DNA of 64,000 nucleotides from Tragulus kanchil (lineage: Eukaryota > Chordata > Mammalia > Artiodactyla > Tragulidae). Each line of letters opens with the position of its first letter. The stretch's first letter is position 1. The DNA is taken from the NCBI GenBank assembly GCA_022376925.1, contig JAIOJX010000005.1, forward strand, positions 89,811,001 through 89,875,000. Reading direction: 5' to 3'. The notes under the pieces are model-generated. The model had not been told where the DNA came from. It was given only the letters and a program-made list of their open reading frames with translations, and searched no databases. Of this stretch, positions 38,741 through 51,060 are shown in pieces. A program made the translations under genes and the position numbers.

Positions 38741-40822
38741 TAAAATGAATAAATTTAGGCTTTTAATGTAGTTATTTGTAAAATATGTAGAAAATAGGAA
38801 CATGAAGAGAGAATCACTCAGATAAAAAATCATTTTTTTAGGCATTTCCTTTCAGAATTTTTTTCCATTCAAATATGTGAATGTGAATGTGGGTATGTAT
38901 AGACATGCCTACATTTACAAACTTGGAGTCATGTATTGCATTTAATTTTGTATCCTACTTTTTAAATTTTGATATTGCAAGCATTTGTTGGTATTGTTAA
39001 ATATCAAGTTGTGCTGAAAATATTCTCAATTGTGCACTCTAGTGCTTGTGCATTAGAAAAAAAATCAAAGTCCCTCAGTTTTATTAAATCAAGTACTTAC
39101 TGAACTTATCACCAAAACAGCTTCCATACATGAGAATTCTACCAAAGTCTCCTAACAAGTACCATAAATTATTTAGCACCATGGAAGTTGATTGTTTTTG
39201 TATATTTATGACAAGTTTTAGTTTTAAATCTAGGTTTGAGGTTGGATTGTTGCTGGGAAAATCAATGAGGTGGTATGAATTACCAGTGGACACTTCCCCT
39301 TGTCTTGAGTTAGCCTCAGATAACAGCCTAGGGACATCAATGCCACTGCTTTATCCGGAGATCAACACTACTTCATAATTGTGAAGAGGTTGCAGTGGTG
39401 CTTAACCATGTATGTCTGCTTGAAGACAGTTCAATTAGTCTCTGCCTGAAACCTCGGAAGACCTCTCTCCCCAAGTGTGCTATTTGACACCTATCAGATG
39501 CATGACTTGAAATGCTAAATTAGAAGCCACTTGACCTGATAAGATCTTGTCTCCTTTTTCAAAAGTTTTTCTATTAAGTTTCTCTGAAATAAACTCAGAA
39601 TACGAGGGCTTTCTGTGATAATAACTCCTTATCAAATATTAATAATATTATTATCTGCTCTTGGCTCCTACTTATAACTCTTCTTTCAAAACCTTTATTA
39701 GCAGTACAGGCAAGCATCCGTATCCAGTGGTGGTACCATTACATGTATTATATTCCTGAGCTATATGGAAGGACCTTGTTGTTTATCTATCTTATATATA
39801 GTCATTTTATATTCTGTTTTTTAAAATGAATAAATTTAGGCTTTTAATGTAGTTATTTGTAAAATATGTAGAAAATAGGAACATGAAGAGAGAATCACTC
39901 AGATAAAAAATCATTTTTTTAGGCATTTCCTTTCAGAATTTTTTTCCATTCAAATATGTGAATGTGAATGTGGGTATGTATAGACATGCCTACATTTACA
40001 AACTTGGAGTCATGTATTGCATTTAATTTTGTATCCTACTTTTTAAATTTTGATATTGCAAGCATTTGTTGGTATTGTTAAATATCAAGTTGTGCTGAAA
40101 ATATTCTCAATTGTGCACTCTAGTGCTTGTGCATTAGAAAAAAAATCAAAGTCCCTCAGTTTTATTAAATCAAGTACTTACTGAACTTATCACCAAAACA
40201 GCTTCCATACATGAGAATTCTACCAAAGTCTCCTAACAAGTACCATAAATTATTTAGCACCATGGAAGTTGATTGTTTTTGTATATTTATGACAAGTTTT
40301 AGTTTTAAATCTAGGTTTGAGGTTGGATTGTTGCTGGGAAAATCAATGAGGTGGTATGAATTACCAGTGGACACTTCCCCTTGTCTTGAGTTAGCCTCAG
40401 ATAACAGCCTAGGGACATCAATGCCACTGCTTTATCCGGAGATCAACACTACTTCATAATTGTGAAGAGGTTGCAGTGGTGCTTAACCATGTATGTCTGC
40501 TTGAAGACAGTTCAATTAGTCTCTGCCTGAAACCTCGGAAGACCTCTCTCCCCAAGTGTGCTATTTGACACCTATCAGATGCATGACTTGAAATGCTAAA
40601 TTAGAAGCCACTTGACCTGATAAGATCTTGTCTCCTTTTTCAAAAGTTTTTCTATTAAGTTTCTCTGAAATAAACTCAGAATACGAGGGCTTTCTGTGAT
40701 AATAACTCCTTATCAAATATTAATAATATTATTATCTGCTCTTGGCTCCTACTTATAACTCTTCTTTCAAAACCTTTATTAGCAGTACAGGCAAGCATCC
40801 GTATCCAGTGGTGGTACCATTA
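38649..40822. repeat. D13: tandem direct duplication, copies 38649-39738 and 39739-40822 (period 1081-1090)
   Basis: Joined at a shared 'attacatg'. The first 20 bp of the right copy are garbled relative to the left. The 69- and 82-codon frames recur in both copies without recognised family. Confidence 0.95.
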
Positions 40823-40924
40823 AATGAAAGCAATATTGCCAGGTATTTGTAAGTCACGTTTCCATCTCTTATTTAGCTGACTATTTGGAATTCATCTGTA
40901 GTTTCTGGTGCACACATGCTTTAG

Positions 40925-41212
40925 AGACAGTATAGGGTTGAGTCCAGACTACCCCAATAAAGAGAATATTGCAATAAAGTGAGTCACATCAAGTTTGTAT
41001 TCCAGTGCATTTAAAGTTATCTTTTGGCTATGCTGTAGTTTGTTAAGTGTGCAGTAACACAGTGTTTTAACAACATATGCACTTTAATTATAAAATAACC
41101 CTACTTCAATTTAAAAATGGTGCTGCTAGACTTGCTTGATGCAGATTACCATACATCTTCATTTGTAAGACATGCACTAAAGTGAAACACAATAAAATGT
41201 GTGGCTGTACAG
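40925..41212 (+). mobile_element. Tigger1-like non-autonomous DNA transposon
   Basis: Starts 'cagtatagggttgag', has 'attgcaataaagtgagtcac' and 'gtgctgctagacttgcttga', and ends 'aatgtgtggctgtaca'. The blocks correspond to the two ends of Tigger1 with the transposase deleted. Copy at about 42017-42304. Confidence 0.75.
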
Positions 41213-41261
41213 TATTTCAGAAATGTATCCTAATACAGAGAAAGTATGGGAAAATTGGTTG

Positions 41262-41602
41262 TTTCTTATCCTATTGATGGGAGCTTTAAATTATCCTAAC
41301 ATTGTTGGAAGGCAGTTAGGCAATTTTTTCAGTAGTTAAAATATCTAAAATCTTTGAACAATTTAACTGCTAGGAATTGATCCATTTAGCATCCTCGTAA
41401 AAAGAAACTCCCAAGATAATGTACAAGGATAATCATTTCTACTTTGTCTTCCTATAAGATATTGATGTCGTTACATCCATCAGTTGAATACCAGGCAGCT
41501 ATTGAAACATATAGATGTATCTGCATGGGAAGGTTTTTAGCGTGTAATAATAAATTGATAAAAGCAAGATGCCATGAGGTATAAATGATACCTTTTGTTT
41601 AG
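41262..41602 (+). mobile_element. Old L1M ORF2-end fragment
   Basis: 'ttaactgctaggaattgatc' and 'ataccaggcagctattgaaa' resemble L1M ORF2 near its end. Present three times (also 42354-42694 and 43449-43789) through D14 and D15. Confidence 0.65.
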
Positions 41603-42016
41603 TTCAATTAGTCTCTGCCTGAAACCTCGGAAGACCTCTCTCCCCAAGTGTGCTATTTGACACCTATCAGATGCATGACTTGAAATGCTAAATTAGAAGC
41701 CACTTGACCTGATAAGATCTTGTCTCCTTTTTCAAAAGTTTTTCTATTAAGTTTCTCTGAAATAAACTCAGAATACGAGGGCTTTCTGTGATAATAACTC
41801 CTTATCAAATATTAATAATATTATTATCTGCTCTTGGCTCCTACTTATAACTCTTCTTTCAAAACCTTTATTAGCAGTACAGGCAAGCATCCGTATCCAG
41901 TGGTGGTACCATTAAATGAAAGCAATATTGCCAGGTATTTGTAAGTCACGTTTCCATCTCTTATTTAGCTGACTATTTGGAATTCATCTGTAGTTTCTGG
42001 TGCACACATGCTTTAG

Positions 42017-42304
42017 AGACAGTATAGGGTTGAGTCCAGACTACCCCAATAAAGAGAATATTGCAATAAAGTGAGTCACATCAAGTTTGTATTCCAGTGC
42101 ATTTAAAGTTATCTTTTGGCTATGCTGTAGTTTGTTAAGTGTGCAGTAACACAGTGTTTTAACAACATATGCACTTTAATTATTAAGTAACCCTACTTCA
42201 ATTTAAAAATGGTGCTGCTAGACTTGCTTGATGCAGATTACCATACATCTTCATTTGTAAGACATGCACTAAAGTGAAACACAATAAAATGTGTGGCTGT
42301 ACAG
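42017..42304 (+). mobile_element. Tigger1-like element (D14 second copy)
   Basis: Duplicate of 40925-41212. Confidence 0.75.
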
Positions 42305-42849
42305 TATTTCAGAAATGTATCCTAATACAGAGAAAGTATGGGAAAATTGGTTGTTTCTTATCCTATTGATGGGAGCTTTAAATTATCCTAACATTGTTGG
42401 AAGGCAGTTAGGCAATTTTTTCAGTAGTTAAAATATCTAAAATCTTTGAACAATTTAACTGCTAGGAATTGATCCATTTAGCATCCTCGTAAAAAGAAAC
42501 TCCCAAGATAATGTACAAGGATAATCATTTCTACTTTGTCTTCCTATAAGATATTGATGTCGTTACATCCATCAGTTGAATACCAGGCAGCTATTGAAAC
42601 ATATAGATGTATCTGCATGGGAAGGTTTTTAGCGTGTAATAATAAATTGATAAAAGCAAGATGCCATGAGGTATAAATGATACCTTTTGTTTAGAATGAA
42701 CACTAACAAAAAACACTATTAATTAAGCTTTTGTCATGCAAATACATATATACATACACATGTGTATGTATAGATATTTTACCCCCAAAAACTATACACA
42801 AGGACTATTAGTTTTATTTCCTTTAGGGATAGGGACTATTAGCCTGTAT

Positions 42850-42918
42850 TGGGTTGGCCAAGAAATTTGTTAGAGATTTTTTGTGTAACACCTTAGAGAA
42901 AAACCTTTGGCCAACCCA
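42850..42918. mobile_element. Mariner-type MITE
   Basis: Perfect 12-bp terminal inverted repeats, tgggttggccaa at 42850 and ttggccaaccca at 42907, with an internal part that also pairs imperfectly. This matches the short mariner-derived elements of ruminant genomes. Confidence 0.85.
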
Positions 42919-43944
42919 GTGTTTTGCCTTTTGTATTTTTTTGTATCTGAAATTCTTAACACTGCATTTGTTACTTTTTCTGTCAATGGGGTTATCTCTA
43001 TGATGTGATTTGGGATCTTTTTTTTGTAATATTAACACATGTAAAAATAAAAAAACTTGGAGATGTATTCTGTTATTTCAAGATGATTTTAAAAAAATAT
43101 CAGTTCAGAAATAATAAGGGCCAGAGGAGATGAAATGTAATATTCCATGAAGAGTCAGAGTAGTGGAAATCAGGTAAAAGATAATGGAAAGGAAGATTTG
43201 TTTGGGAGATGTGGGAAAGGGTGGCTTTTTAAACACTTTACCAACTGTTTTTCTTCTAAGTTTTATGCTGTCAGTCTTACTGTGTTGCATTCATGTTTCT
43301 GCCGTATTCTTTGGCTTCTCTAGCATCGAGCTACATCTGTCTGTGCTGTTTCTCCCTCCTGTCCATGTCCTTGGTCCATGTGGCTCTTTGTTGTCTGTGT
43401 GACTCTTCTGTCAGGTTGGGGTTGCATTGGGGTCCAATGTGGTTGATTTTTCTTATCCTATTGATGGGAGCTTTAAATTATCCTAACATTGTTGGAAGGC
43501 AGTTAGGCAATTTTTTCAGTAGTTAAAATATCTAAAATCTTTGAACAATTTAACTGCTAGGAATTGATCCATTTAGCATCCTCGTAAAAAGAAACTCCCA
43601 AGATAATGTACAAGGATAATCATTTCTACTTTGTCTTCCTATAAGATATTGATGTCGTTACATCCATCAGTTGAATACCAGGCAGCTATTGAAACATATA
43701 GATGTATCTGCATGGGAAGGTTTTTAGCGTGTAATAATAAATTGATAAAAGCAAGATGCCATGAGGTATAAATGATACCTTTTGTTTAGAATGAACACTA
43801 ACAAAAAACACTATTAATTAAGCTTTTGTCATGCAAATACATATATACATACACATGTGTATGTATAGATATTTTACCCCCAAAAACTATACACAAGGAC
43901 TATTAGTTTTATTTCCTTTAGGGATAGGGACTATTAGCCTGTAT

Positions 43945-44013
43945 TGGGTTGGCCAAGAAATTTGTTAGAGATTTTTTGTGTAACACCTTAGAGAAAAACC
44001 TTTGGCCAACCCA
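43945..44013. mobile_element. Mariner-type MITE (D15 second copy)
   Basis: Duplicate of 42850-42918. Confidence 0.85.
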
Positions 44014-44524
44014 GTGTTTTGCCTTTTGTATTTTTTTGTATCTGAAATTCTTAACACTGCATTTGTTACTTTTTCTGTCAATGGGGTTATCTCTATGATG
44101 TGATTTGGGATCTTTTTTTTGTAATATTAACACATGTAAAAATAAAAAAACTTGGAGATGTATTCTGTTATTTCAAGATGATTTTAAAAAAATATCAGTT
44201 CAGAAATAATAAGGGCCAGAGGAGATGAAATGTAATATTCCATGAAGAGTCAGAGTAGTGGAAATCAGGTAAAAGATAATGGAAAGGAAGATTTGTTTGG
44301 GAGATGTGGGAAAGGGTGGCTTTTTAAACACTTTACCAACTGTTTTTCTTCTAAGTTTTATGCTGTCAGTCTTACTGTGTTGCATTCATGTTTCTGCCGT
44401 ATTCTTTGGCTTCTCTAGCATCGAGCTACATCTGTCTGTGCTGTTTCTCCCTCCTGTCCATGTCCTTGGTCCATGTGGCTCTTTGTTGTCTGTGTGACTC
44501 TTCTGTCAGGTTGGGGTTGCATTG

Positions 44525-46158
44525 AGCAGCGGAGATTTCAGTGCTGGGATCAGAAAGCCCTTCGTGTTGATCATGCTTTTGCCCCTGGCCAACACACAGC
44601 TGATGTCTTTCCTCAGCCTAACCTCTGAGCTTCCTTTTCTTATTACATCAACTAGCTCTGATGTTGTCTTATCTTATGACAAGACAGTGGCTTGCTGGAT
44701 TTCTTTTTCCAAAAAATGACTATGAAATTGCCTAACCACAATACTTCTCTGATACAATGGGAAAATGAAGTATTGCCTGGTAAAAGAAAATACTGACTTG
44801 TAAGACCATGGTGGTTTACTTAATTGTCATGATTATCTAACTTAATTTATTAAACTCAGCCCCCTTACTGTATAATCATATAATTGAATAGCTGAGGCCT
44901 ACACAGTTATCCAAACTAACTAATCCTTATCCAATCAAACAACAAGATCGAGCTGTAAAATACTCATTTCCCCTGTAATACTGTGGGCTTCTCAAAGCTC
45001 AAATGCTTAATATCCCACTGTTACCATGATTCTTCTGATTTTCCTAGCTGGTAAACCAAAGTACTTCACCCATCAATATGGAGGATTGTTATAAACATTT
45101 TCTTATCTATATGAAGAAGACAGCATTCAACTCTGATTTCAGTCCCTGTTGACTTTTCTGTATCACTAAGCCTTGAGTTAAGAGCTTACAAAGAGATAAT
45201 ACACAGGTAAATAAGTTATCTTAGAATTTATCCGTAACTATTCAGCCTAGCTTCTCAAGTTCAATGTCTGTGATGCCTGAATTCCATCTATGTGTCACAG
45301 TTGATTAAATGAGAGAATTAGTTGCACTGGCACTGAATGGTTTTTCCAACGTGATAAATGAATGGGTATGACTTACTGATAATATGTTAATGGCCAAATT
45401 TTAAATATTACTGAAAGTACATAAGTGTAGAAGAAACGTGTTCAGCTCATGTTCCATGTGAGTCCATCTACAGGGTGATGACCTCCAAGAAATATTGAAA
45501 GATACATTCATCAAGACAAAGCTATCTTAGTATTTTGTTTTAGCATATCTTTTCTTTAGTGTATGGCATAGAATAACAAGTAGTACTATCCTGACTCACG
45601 TGAGGTGTTCAGGTTTTATGTTGAAGTGCTATAGTTATGGCATTTATTTATTCTCACCCTAATGTTGACTTTTCCATCAGTTCGATTTTAAAGGAAAGTA
45701 AACCTCCAAAGTTCATCTGGCTAGGAGGTGGCAGAACTGGGATTTGAAACCAGGCTAGAATACCCTTGTGGATAAACTGATAACCAGAGTAAGCAAGAGG
45801 TTGGTTAAGGGACCATTGAGAATAGAATAGGAAGAGAGACAGTTGGCTCCTCATAATATGATTTTGTGATTTTAGTTGAATATCAGTGTGTGAAATATTG
45901 GATAGTCACAATATAAATATAAGTAGAGGCAAATTTGTAGCTGTTTCATTGTCTTGTAGAAATATGATGTAGAAAAATCCATTTTGCTTAATTCACAAAT
46001 GAAAATTTCCCTATCAGCAGTGGTTACTGTCTATTTTAAATGTGAAAGGTGTTGGAGCACATAAATGTGTAAAAAAATTTTTTTCCAGTTTACTGATAAG
46101 TATAATTAAGTTTAACTTTGTATTAGTTACTGAATTCAACGTTATATATATTTGAATT
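44525..46158. other. Single-copy non-coding sequence
   Basis: No gene recognised. A weak MIR-like motif ('ggcagaactgggatttgaaa') lies at about 45730. Otherwise AT-rich with no clear repeat. Confidence 0.5.
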
Positions 46159-46287
46159 TGGGCTTCCCTGGTTGGCTCAGATGGTAAAATATCCACCTGC
46201 AAAGCAATACGGGAGATCTGGGCTACAATCAGTGGGGTTGCAGAGAGTCAGACAAGGACTGAGCAACTAAGCACAGCACACACATAG
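46159..46287 (+). mobile_element. Bov-tA SINE with internal deletion
   Basis: The head 'gggcttccctggttggctca' and tail 'gagtcagacaaggactgagc' of Bov-tA are joined with the middle missing. Confidence 0.85.
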
Positions 46288-46499
46288 GTGAATTCAATTA
46301 GCTTATCTTTCATTGATTTGCAACTTGTAATTATTAGTTTTACCCAAATGTTTCCCAAAAATGTTTTTTTGTTGTTGTTTCTTTTTTGCTTTTAAACTGA
46401 TTTCCTTTCCGTTTAAATACAGACTGGTACCTTGTGTCACATCAGCAGTGGCATTAGATTAGAAATAAAGTTCACAATAAGTGTGATGCACTCGAATTA

Positions 46500-46595
46500 C
46501 TGAAACCATCTCCCTTCCCCTTGGTCAACAGAAAAATCATCTTCTACAAAACCAGCCCTTGGTGACAAAGAGCTTGGGAACTGCTGCCTTACATG
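46500..46595. mobile_element. Possible hAT-type DNA transposon fragment
   Basis: 'aaaatcatcttctacaaaac' then 'gagcttgggaactgctg' resembles the end of a common mammalian hAT element. Weak call. Confidence 0.4.
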
Positions 46596-47374
46596 ATATA
46601 CCAGAAGTTGGTTTTGCTTTTTAAAAAAATACAGTTTAATCATTTTTGCTCTTAAATTATGAAAAGTTTGAATGTAAGATGTGTTTTAAATGTTCCTTAT
46701 AAATATTTAGGTGAAAAAATGTTCTCATGAAAGATGAACAATGCCAGGCTGTGACTAAATATACATTCATTAATAATTTTGACATTTAAACGTACTAAAC
46801 ATAAATTTGTTTGGGAATTATTTTTGAAATTGTCTTTAAGGAATGGAGTCATGCTTCTCCACAGATCTCGTGATGATTCCTAAATCCTGTTAAAGATGAA
46901 TTCAGAATCAGGGTGTAATAGTTGTTGATGGAATAATCTTATTAACAAAATGAAATGAAACTTCCTCAGTGACCACATAGGGAGAGGAAGCTCTAAAATA
47001 TATGAATAAATTCTTTGAATCAAGGCATTAGAAATGACCAAATGGTAATATTTGAGTTTGTTCCTCTCACCCATAAAAGTTTGTTGTTTTGATGTTAAAT
47101 AACAAGGGTGCAGTAACACATTAAATTGCCAAATAATTGCTTTTTAGTCAGTTAATACATTTTTCATCTGAGATAAATTGTGTATATTCTCTGAGATTAA
47201 TTTAACCATATCTTTTAAAATAGATTTGAAATTTACATTATGTTTCACCCATTTAAAGTCTAATAATCAGTGTTTTTTTATTCAGTGTGGTATAATCATC
47301 AATACTAACTCCAGAACATTTTCATCAGCCCTCTCTGAAAAGAAACCCCATTTCTCTTATCAAGCACTGTTTAC
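46596..47374. other. Single-copy non-coding sequence
   Basis: AT-rich, nothing recognised. Confidence 0.5.
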
Positions 47375-47880
47375 CGCCCCCTCCCCCAACCCCCACCACA
47401 GCACTAACACCAGTCCTCCTCCACTGAAGTCTCACAGGTAACCATTGATTTAATTCCTGACTCTTTAGATTGGCCTATTCTATACACATCACAATAATGG
47501 AGTCGTAACTTTACATAGTCCTAAGTGACTTCTTTCATTTAGCATAATGTTTTCAAATCTCATTCATGTTGTAGCATGTATCAGAACTTCATTATTTAAA
47601 TGGCTGAAATGTATCACAGGGATATACTACATTTATATATCTATTCACCAATTGATGGCTGTGTGGCTTGTTTCTACCTTTTGGAAAAAATACTGCTCTG
47701 AACTTTCATGTGCAACTTTTGTGTGGACCTGTGCTTTCAATTATTTTGGGCATATACCTAAGAATGGAATGGAGAGGGCCTATTGTGACTTTATTTTTAA
47801 CCTGTTGAGGGACTCCCAGACTATTTTCATTCTAGAGTAACTGTACCATTTTATACTCCCATCGACAATGTATGAGGATT
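47375..47880 (-). mobile_element. Old L1M ORF2/3' fragment
   Basis: 'tttagcataatgttttcaaa', 'catgttgtagcatgtatcag' and 'gggcatatacctaagaatgg' are the reverse of a conserved L1M ORF2-end stretch. The 97-codon frame at 47547 lies on the antisense strand of this L1. Confidence 0.85.
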
Positions 47881-47884
47881 CTCG

Positions 47885-48000
47885 TATCTTTACAGTAGGA
47901 ATGATAAAACCTACTTCACCATTGTTGGGAAGATTAAATGATACACCCTATGCTGAGTGATTAGGGTGATCTGGGGCACACAATAGAGGCTCACTAAATG
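47885..48000 (+). mobile_element. MIR 3' part
   Basis: 'aatgataaaacctacttcac', then 'gggaagattaaatgatacac' and 'aggctcactaaatgttcc', follow the MIR 3' half. Confidence 0.75.
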
Positions 48001-48025
48001 TTCCCTTCATGGGTTTGTGATCATT

Positions 48026-48291
48026 GGAAAGACCTATTTTTTTTTTTTTTTTTGGTCACTTCTATTGGTTGTTCATTTATTTATTTTTATCCATCTTTGT
48101 TCTTTGGCCTGTGTGGACCTCCCATTGCAGTGACCTCTCTCCTTGCAGAGCACCGGCTCCAGGCGCATGCACTCCAGAGCTCTGGCTCTGTAGTTGGACA
48201 CATAGGTCCAGCCGCTCCGTGGCATGTGGGATCTTCCCAGGCCAGGGATCGAACTGGCGCCCCTTGCACTGCAAGGTGGTGAGAAAGACCT
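48026..48291 (-). mobile_element. CHR-like tRNA-Glu SINE (SINE-2), 5'-truncated
   Basis: Element at 48036-48282. It has a poly-T (reverse A tail) at 48037-48053 and no G-rich stretch. The first ~38 bp of the tRNA head are missing. A 9-bp target repeat, gaaagacct, flanks it at 48027 and 48283. Confidence 0.88.
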
Positions 48292-48544
48292 CTTTTATCT
48301 GGAGCCAGAATCTTGAGCTGATGAGAACTAGAATGAATCAGCTGCCTCTGCCAAACTTGCCCTTCAGATTCTGGAAGGTAGCTATGATGACCTCTTTATC
48401 CAATATTCACCTTTTAACAACTTCAGTCTTGTCCCTATTAGCTTTACCTTGTGCATAAATAGACCCACATAGTCATTCTTCTGTAACTATATAATCAAGG
48501 AGTGATTGGCATGATCCTCAGTGTCATGAAGGGGCAAAACCTCT

Positions 48545-48665
48545 TGTCTAGAATCTGCTCCTATCTCTGCCACTGTGAGTCACTGAATTGTAACTTCATG
48601 TATCAATAGGAACTCAGATGAGATAACCTTTAGGTTGCTTCCAGTGCTAGTATTTGAATTCTAAT
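48545..48665 (+). mobile_element. Possible MIR-family fragment
   Basis: 'ctatctctgccactgtgagt' and 'ttccagtgctagtatttgaa' resemble a MIR-type pattern. Low confidence. Confidence 0.35.
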
Positions 48666-48870
48666 GTAGCCAGAAGAGTAGCTTAACCTTTTATAATTAT
48701 CTTCATTCTCCTTGGTGAAATACCCTAACTCTTTTTCTGAAGTCATTGTCTTTTTTCTTTTCCCCTTAGTGAAAAGCTTTGTTCCCATTAGGAGTTCTTC
48801 CAATGCTGGAAGCATTTTGTCAGGTGTTACCACTGAATTCCAAAAATTCAGAAATCATTTAAGGCTAGAT
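48666..48870. other. Single-copy non-coding sequence
   Basis: Nothing recognised between the weak MIR match and SINE-3. Confidence 0.4.
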
Positions 48871-49167
48871 ATCCCTGCCTTAAAAAAAGTTTTTTTTGGC
48901 CACTTCTATCGGTCTTTCATTTATTTATTTTCATCCATCTTTGTTCTTTGGCCTGTTGTGGGCCTCCCATCGCAGTGGCCTCCCTCGTTGCAGAGCACCG
49001 GCTCTGGGCGCGTGTGCTCCAGAGCTCCAGCTCGGTAATTGGACACATTGGTCCGGCCACTCTGCGGCACACGGGGTCTTCCCAGGCCAGGAATCGATTC
49101 GGCGCCCCTTGCACTGTAAGGCGGTGTCCTTACCCACTGGACCACCAGGGAAGCCCATCCCTGCCTT
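48871..49167 (-). mobile_element. CHR-like tRNA-Glu SINE (SINE-3)
   Basis: Element at 48882-49156, with a complete head ending in 'ccaccagggaagccc' on the plus strand. The target repeat atccctgcctt is identical on both sides (48871 and 49157). It lacks the G-rich stretch. Confidence 0.9.
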
Positions 49168-49447
49168 TTAATAGAGAAAATATCCTAGAATGTTCAGCTG
49201 AGGTAGCAGAAACAGCCTAGCGTCTCCCTCTCCCGAGTTAGGTTCAGTTCTGTTCTACAAGTCTTATAGAGGAATGTCGTACCTGCATTCAACATTTTCC
49301 TGCCTTATGGGCACAATAAATGAGGACTAGTCACGAATATATTCACTTTTGCTGGACATTGAATAGGTAGACATGAAAATGTTATTCTAAGTAACTTTGA
49401 AATACAGATTGCTCCACAGTAGGGTACATAGAAATTTTCATAGCTCA
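49168..49447. other. Single-copy spacer between SINE-3 and SINE-4
   Basis: Nothing recognised. It forms the loop between two inverted SINEs. Confidence 0.5.
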
Positions 49448-49792
49448 AACAGGATCCAGGGCTTCCCTGGTGGTCCAGTGGGTAAGGACACTACCTTGCA
49501 GTGCAAGGGGCGCCGGTTCGATCCCTGGCCTGGGAAGATCCCGTGTGCCGCGGAGTGGCTGGACCAATGTGTCCAGTTACCGAGCTGGAGCTCTGGAGCA
49601 CATGCGCCCAGAGCCGGCGCTCTGCGACAGCAGAGGCCACCACGATGGGAGGCCCACAGGAGCGAAAGAACAAAGACGGATGAAAACAGACAAATGAAAG
49701 ACCAATAGAAGTGGCCCGCCCACCCCCTCCCTCTCCAACCTACCCCCCTCCGCCAAAATAAATAATTGTTTAAAAAAAAAAACAGGATCCAG
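49448..49792 (+). mobile_element. CHR-like tRNA-Glu SINE with C-rich (G-rich on minus strand) 3' segment (SINE-4)
   Basis: Element at 49460-49780 with an A-box match at tggtccagtgg (about 49470), a B box ggttcgatccc, a C-rich stretch at 49715-49755 and an A tail. The target repeat aacaggatccag is identical on both sides (49448 and 49781). The 232-codon minus-strand frame at 49438-50136 runs through this SINE and the next one and is not a gene. Confidence 0.92.
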
Positions 49793-50030
49793 CAATATAT
49801 GGTTTCTTCCTTGTTAGACCCAAGGGAAATATTCTTCCAAGAGCATCCTGGAATTGGATAGCTCACTAGCAAAACTCCTACACAGGTCTCAGGAGTAAAT
49901 GAAAACTTCTCCTGAGAATCTATTTTGCCATAGAAACAAGACGAGAATATAGAGCCCTGCATTGTTTGCTTTGGACAGCCTAAAAGATGTAGGAGGTGAC
50001 TCATTAATTTCAAGATAAAGAATAAATTGG

Positions 50031-50395
50031 GGGGCATCCCTGGTAGCTCAGTGGTAAAGAGTTCGCCTACCAATACAGCAGACATGGATTCGATCCCTGA
50101 TCCAAGAAGATCCCATATGCTGCAGAGCAAGTACACCTGTGAGCCACAACTACTGAGCCTGTGCTCTAGAGCCTAGGAGCTGCAACTATTGAGCCCGTGT
50201 GCCCCAGCTACTGAAGCCCATGTGCTCTAGAGCCCAAGTTCCACAACAAGAGAAGTCACCACCGTAAGAAGCCTGCTCACCTCAACTAGAGAGTAGCCAC
50301 TACTCCCTGCAACTAGAGAAGAGCCTGCAGCAGTAATGAAAACCCAGAATAGCCAAAAATAAATCAATAAATAAAAAGAATTGTTTAAAAAAATC
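50031..50395 (+). mobile_element. Longer CHR-type tRNA-Glu SINE
   Basis: Head 'atccctggtagctcagtggt' and B-box 'gattcgatccctga'. The body has 'cacaactactgagcctgtgc' units, and the tail is 'aaataaatcaataaataaaa'. Same type as 13299-13638 and older than SINE-1 to SINE-5. Confidence 0.85.
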
Positions 50396-50827
50396 CTCTC
50401 TTAAAAGAAACAATAATTAGCTGCAGTAGGTGAAGGAAATGTTTTTATGAGCATTATTTTCATTAATTAAGGTATATATAGTTTTTTGGTTTTAAGTATC
50501 ATGGCTTTAGAATTAGTTCTACACTTTGCAGCCAAATTGTAAGTGACATTTGTGCTATAGTTTTGTTGCTAAATATTAGCCATGAAGCAAATTGACATTG
50601 GGGCATACCAAGTCAAGCTTCATGTACTATGCTTTTGAAGAGAAATTCAGCAAAACTGCTCCATCTTCAAATTCTAAAGGGGAGAAACAAGGCACTTTGG
50701 CAAACAGTAACTCCTTAGTACTGAGTGTTCCATGTTTACAGACCACTTCTGGTCAAATAATGTTTTAAGATTTTTTAATGGAGAATACTCTTGTATCTCT
50801 CTGTCTCCATAAAGCCAGACATTATGA
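50396..50827. other. Single-copy non-coding sequence
   Basis: AT-rich, nothing recognised. Confidence 0.5.
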
Positions 50828-51026
50828 CTCTTTTAAAATAATTTCATTGGAGTATAGTTGATTTATGATGTTGTGTTAATTTCAGGTATACAACAAAGTG
50901 ATTGAATTATGCATAGCTATATCCACTCTTTCTCTGATTCTTTCCCCATGTAGGTGTGACAGAATACTAAGTAGAGTTCCCTATGCTATACAGTAGGTCT
51001 TTGTTGGTTATCTGTTTTATATATAG
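50828..51026 (-). mobile_element. L1 3'-UTR fragment
   Basis: 'tcattggagtatagttgatt', 'tacaacaaagtgattgaatt' and 'cagtaggtctttgttggtta' are the reverse of an L1 3' UTR. It continues into the TG tract. Confidence 0.85.
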
Positions 51027-51027
51027 T

Positions 51028-51058
<31 letters not shown>
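51027..51058. repeat. (TG)n microsatellite
   Basis: About 15 TG units following the L1 3' UTR, the same context as the larger TG tract at 32790. Confidence 0.95.

Positions 51059-51060
<2 letters not shown>

Larger units (their letters stand above)
40509..42694. repeat. D14: tandem direct duplication, copies 40509-41600 and 41601-42694 (period 1092)
   Basis: Clean head-to-tail join. Two substitutions lie mid-unit (41090-41095 versus 42182-42187). It overlaps D13 and D15, giving three copies of two blocks. Confidence 0.95.
42354..44524. repeat. D15: tandem direct duplication, copies 42354-43429 and 43449-44524 (period 1095)
   Basis: About 19 bp of filler at 43430-43448. Contains the mariner MITE. 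The 61-72 codon frames recur identically in both copies. Confidence 0.95.

Noticed and set aside
49438..50136. A 232-codon minus-strand open frame, the longest in the window
   Set aside because: It runs antisense through SINE-4 and into the CHR element at 50031. Its predicted protein is a patchwork of SINE translations, the same as the frames at 35623 and 48896.
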